Positions 61,635-64,000 of a stretch of DNA of 64,000 nt are shown one piece after another. The notes under the pieces were generated by a model that was given only the letters and a program-made list of their open reading frames with translations, had not been told where the DNA came from and ran no database searches. Source of the stretch: Silene conica. Lineage: Eukaryota; Streptophyta; Magnoliopsida; Caryophyllales; Caryophyllaceae. The stretch is taken from the NCBI GenBank assembly GCA_029255685.2, contig CM055311.2:17692952-17756951 (forward strand). The letters run 5' to 3'. Position 1 is the first letter of the stretch, and each line of letters starts with the position of its first letter. Position numbers and translations under genes: made by a program.

Positions 61635-61914
61635 ATCATTACAATATCATCCAAATATAGAAGCTAATCTATAGATCTACTTTCTTATACTTCTAATCAA
61701 CACTTAATTGATCCCGGGAACTAAGTTGAGGGAGAGCCGGTTTTCCTTTCGTTTACCCGACCGGGGGGTCTCTATCCTCTCTCCATTCCCGAACCCAATA
61801 TAGTGTCGCCTATCCTCCGGGGACCTCCAACACACATCAAAGGTACACGGAACGAATCTCAAACAAAACCGAATAACCGTTTGAAAGTTATGAACAAAAC
61901 AATGGGAACAGGGC

Positions 61915-62302
61915 CTCTCAGCTGGTCCGGGACCGTCTGCCGGTCCACCGGCTGGGAGTCCCTTCCCATGCCATTATGCCGTCTGAAAAACAATGAGAAG
62001 ATGCTCTCAGCAGGTGGACCGTCCGCCGGCCAGCAGGCTGGGAGTCCCTTCCAATAAGCCTTCATCAAAACTTTAAACACGAGGAGAGGCTCTCAGCCGG
62101 TGGATAGGCTGCCGGTCTGCCGGCTGGGCGTCTCTTCCCAAGCCTTTGCAAAAATTCCTAAAACCCAAGAGGGATTCTGAGCCGGTCGACCGGCGGCCGA
62201 CTTACCAGCTCAGAACCCTTTCTCCTAAATCTCAGCATTCAAAAATAACCACCCCGACTCTGAGCCGGCCGACTGGCTGCCGGTCAGACTACCGGCTCAG
62301 AG
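61915..62302 (-). repeat. Five GC-rich hairpins (LTR copy 2)
   Basis: Starts at about 61915, 62004, 62090, 62175 and 62258 (spacing 89, 86, 85, 83). All five are present, including the third, which is deleted in the other LTR. Confidence 0.88.
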
Positions 62303-63343
62303 TCCCTGCACGAAAAATCGACATTTCCTACAAGACTCAAATCATCTCAAATCGATTCTAAACTTCTAAAATTGCAACATAGAAAGATTATCCAGCATAT
62401 ATAATCATCAAATACATCAATTACCAGCAATTAATCCCACAAATAAACCTCAACAAGATTATCCTTTGTATCCGTCTTAAGCACACAATTTCTGAAATTC
62501 AACAACAAGGCTTATATAACACAAACAAGGCATGTGAAAGTCTTCCTTATGGTATCCTAGCATGATACTAAGTCCCAACAACCATCTCAACATTAAAAAT
62601 CTGAAACTATAACCATCTTAAACAAGAAAAGTGCTAATATCACAAATAAGGCCGAGTTTCTCTTAATTGTCACTTTTACTTAGCGAAACCTTCAAGATCT
62701 TGTTCAATAATCACCAAGTCCTCTTCCGTGCTAATACAAACACCGCCTAAAACAATAAAACATCATAACTATTCACGAATTTCGAAATACCCCAAACAGG
62801 CCGAAATTTCAACTGTCACAAAATGCAATATTTATTGCCTTAAAACGACGGGCTCGAGACAAGGAATTCGTAGCCACGAAAATCGTCTCAATCGGATAAG
62901 AAACGAAGATTTTATGAACATTTTAAGATTGAAGGAGAAAAGATGCAAAAATGGTGTTTGTTAAAGGTTTACAATCTGAAAAATGAAATGAAGGAGGGAG
63001 GTGGAAGATGGTGGGGTTAGGGTTTTGTGAGGAAAAAGAGGGAAAATGGGTCCATTTACAAGTTAGGCCCATAAGACAAGTTTTAAGACGGTTTAAGCTA
63101 AAAACACCGACTTAAGGTAACTATAAACTTAAGACGATATAAATATTTCCGGACTATGAAATTAAATTGCTAAGACATAAATTACGCAATTAAATGAAAT
63201 CTTATTTAAATCCTTTAAAATATTCTCACATAAATTAATCAGCTATTTAAATAAAATTCCACAAATTACGAAATATAAATTATTTCTCGAACTTGAACTT
63301 AAAATCTTTAAACTTCCAAGTCTCGAAATATTGGGATGTTACA

Positions 63344-64000
63344 GCCGTGGTGGTTCCTGGGGAGTCAGTAGCTGCCATCGACACCGCGACAACCACCCAC
63401 AGTTACCGTTACAAAACCCGACCACCAACAGCTCCTCTGTTTTTCACGTAACATTACCCCAAACGAAAACCAGTGGACACGACACCACGACTACCCAAAA
63501 CCACCGTGATAACCACCCTATAAGACTCCTACATGCACCCAACCCAGAAACCCGAAACACCCATACAACACTGCCTGAAACTCATTCGAAACCGAGCACA
63601 AAAAAAAAACACCTTTACGGACTCTGTTTCTGAAATAAGACTTTTGCATCTGAACAGTCGATAAAACTATCCCTATTGGTGGTCCTAGGTGGTCAACGAC
63701 GACTCTACAAGGGTCAACATACGACTACCATAAAACCTAGATGAACATTACACAAATTATTAAAACTATAACATGATTAAACTGATTGAATTACGAATTG
63801 AAAAAAGAAAGAAAAGCGCGAAAAGGAGAAGACAATGGTGAATGTACCGTGTTTCAGGTGAAAACGAACCACCATGACAACCCCAAAACGCCTTGTGAAC
63901 CATCCTCCTTGATCTTTGATGCGGTGACAAGTGTGGGTGTGTTTGTATGGTGTCGATAAATCAAAATAGAGTTAGGGATATAGGGTTAAAGAGGCGGCAG
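63344..64000 (-). repeat. LARD-A 5' LTR, continuation
   Basis: Resumes the array unit at GCCGTGGTGG after LARD-B and runs to the window end, roughly 250 bp short of the expected LTR tip. Confidence 0.9.

Larger units (their letters stand above)
53838..63343 (-). mobile_element. LARD-B: complete non-coding LTR element, 9.5 kb
   Basis: Perfect 5-bp target duplication GCCGT at 53833-53837 and 63344-63348. LTRs of about 3.0 kb (53838-56830 and 60294-63343). In minus sense it begins TGTAACATCCC and ends GGTTTTACA. PBS at 60280-60291 and PPT at 56831-56845 fix the orientation. The 3.46 kb interior has no coding domain. Long LTRs, TGTAACATCCC start and iMet PBS suggest a gypsy origin; the autonomous partner is unknown. 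Confidence 0.92.
60294..63343 (-). repeat. LARD-B 5' LTR (minus sense)
   Basis: About 3,050 bp, the more complete LTR. It carries the 11-hairpin array (61013-61634) and all five GC-rich hairpins (61915-62302). Confidence 0.93.
26370..64000 (-). mobile_element. LARD-A: non-coding LTR element with an amplified 3' end (runs off the window)
   Basis: In minus-strand sense: the 5' LTR lies at the right (52433-53837, resuming 63344-64000 and beyond), PBS 52418-52429, then a non-coding internal region in three pieces (50407-52417, 47770-48935, 45140-45579). The amplified 3' UTR/PPT/U3 array (45139-27645) and the rest of the 3' LTR to 26370 follow. No gag or pol motif was seen on either strand, so it depends on other elements. 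LTR termini are TGTAATACCTCG and GGGTGTTACA. Later insertions: gypsy fragment, Sirevirus solo LTR, LARD-B. Confidence 0.75.

Overview
This window is plant nuclear DNA made almost entirely of nested transposable elements; I found no host gene, rRNA or tRNA gene. The evidence for a plant is a Sirevirus-type copia element with a third ORF, primer-binding sites matching plant initiator-Met tRNA (TGGTATCAGAGC), an L1-type LINE with a plant-style ORF1, gag-only LTR elements, a hAT MITE, and long non-coding LTR elements (LARDs). It looks like a dicot with a large, repeat-rich genome; the species cannot be read from the sequence.

Layout. 1-2924: the 3' part of a decayed Ty3/gypsy element with gag and protease but no reverse transcriptase, followed by its 3' region and LTR. 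2925-5331: 5' part of an L1-type LINE (ORF1, then the endonuclease start of ORF2), cut by a copia element. 5332-6079 and 17954-18145: the two halves of that copia element's LTR (TGTTGGGAA...TTCCCAACA), split by a Sirevirus (6080-17953). The Sirevirus has two near-identical LTRs, gag, pol and an extra ORF, and then 385 bp of a second internal region after its second LTR. 18146-23552: the copia element resumes with its PBS, a 2.5 kb leader, a broken gag and non-coding DNA. A 648-bp hAT MITE with a perfect 8-bp target duplication sits in it. 23553-26369: minus-strand LTR and 3' UTR of an Athila/Tat-like gypsy element.

26370 to beyond 64000: a minus-strand non-coding LTR element (LARD-A). Its 3' end has grown into a head-to-tail array of 14 units of about 1.25 kb (27645-45139). 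Each unit holds the outer end of the LTR, the polypurine tract and adjoining 3' UTR. LARD-A is itself hit by a gypsy fragment (45585-47764, TSD TACTG), a Sirevirus solo LTR (48941-50401, TSD ACATG) and a complete 9.5 kb minus-strand LARD-B (53838-63343, TSD GCCGT).

The most interesting signal is structural. Three unrelated elements (the Sirevirus, the Athila-like element and LARD-B) each carry, in the LTR, a series of short hairpins whose loop is nearly constant but whose stems differ from copy to copy while staying self-complementary. LARD-B has the largest set, about 11 hairpins spaced mostly near 50 bp, followed by five GC-rich hairpins spaced about 85 bp. A second shared structure, a stem-loop just upstream of the polypurine tract, is found in four gypsy-type elements with compensating base changes. 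The LARD-A array, which multiplies the site where plus-strand DNA synthesis starts, is the other notable system. No computation was run; all alignments are by eye.
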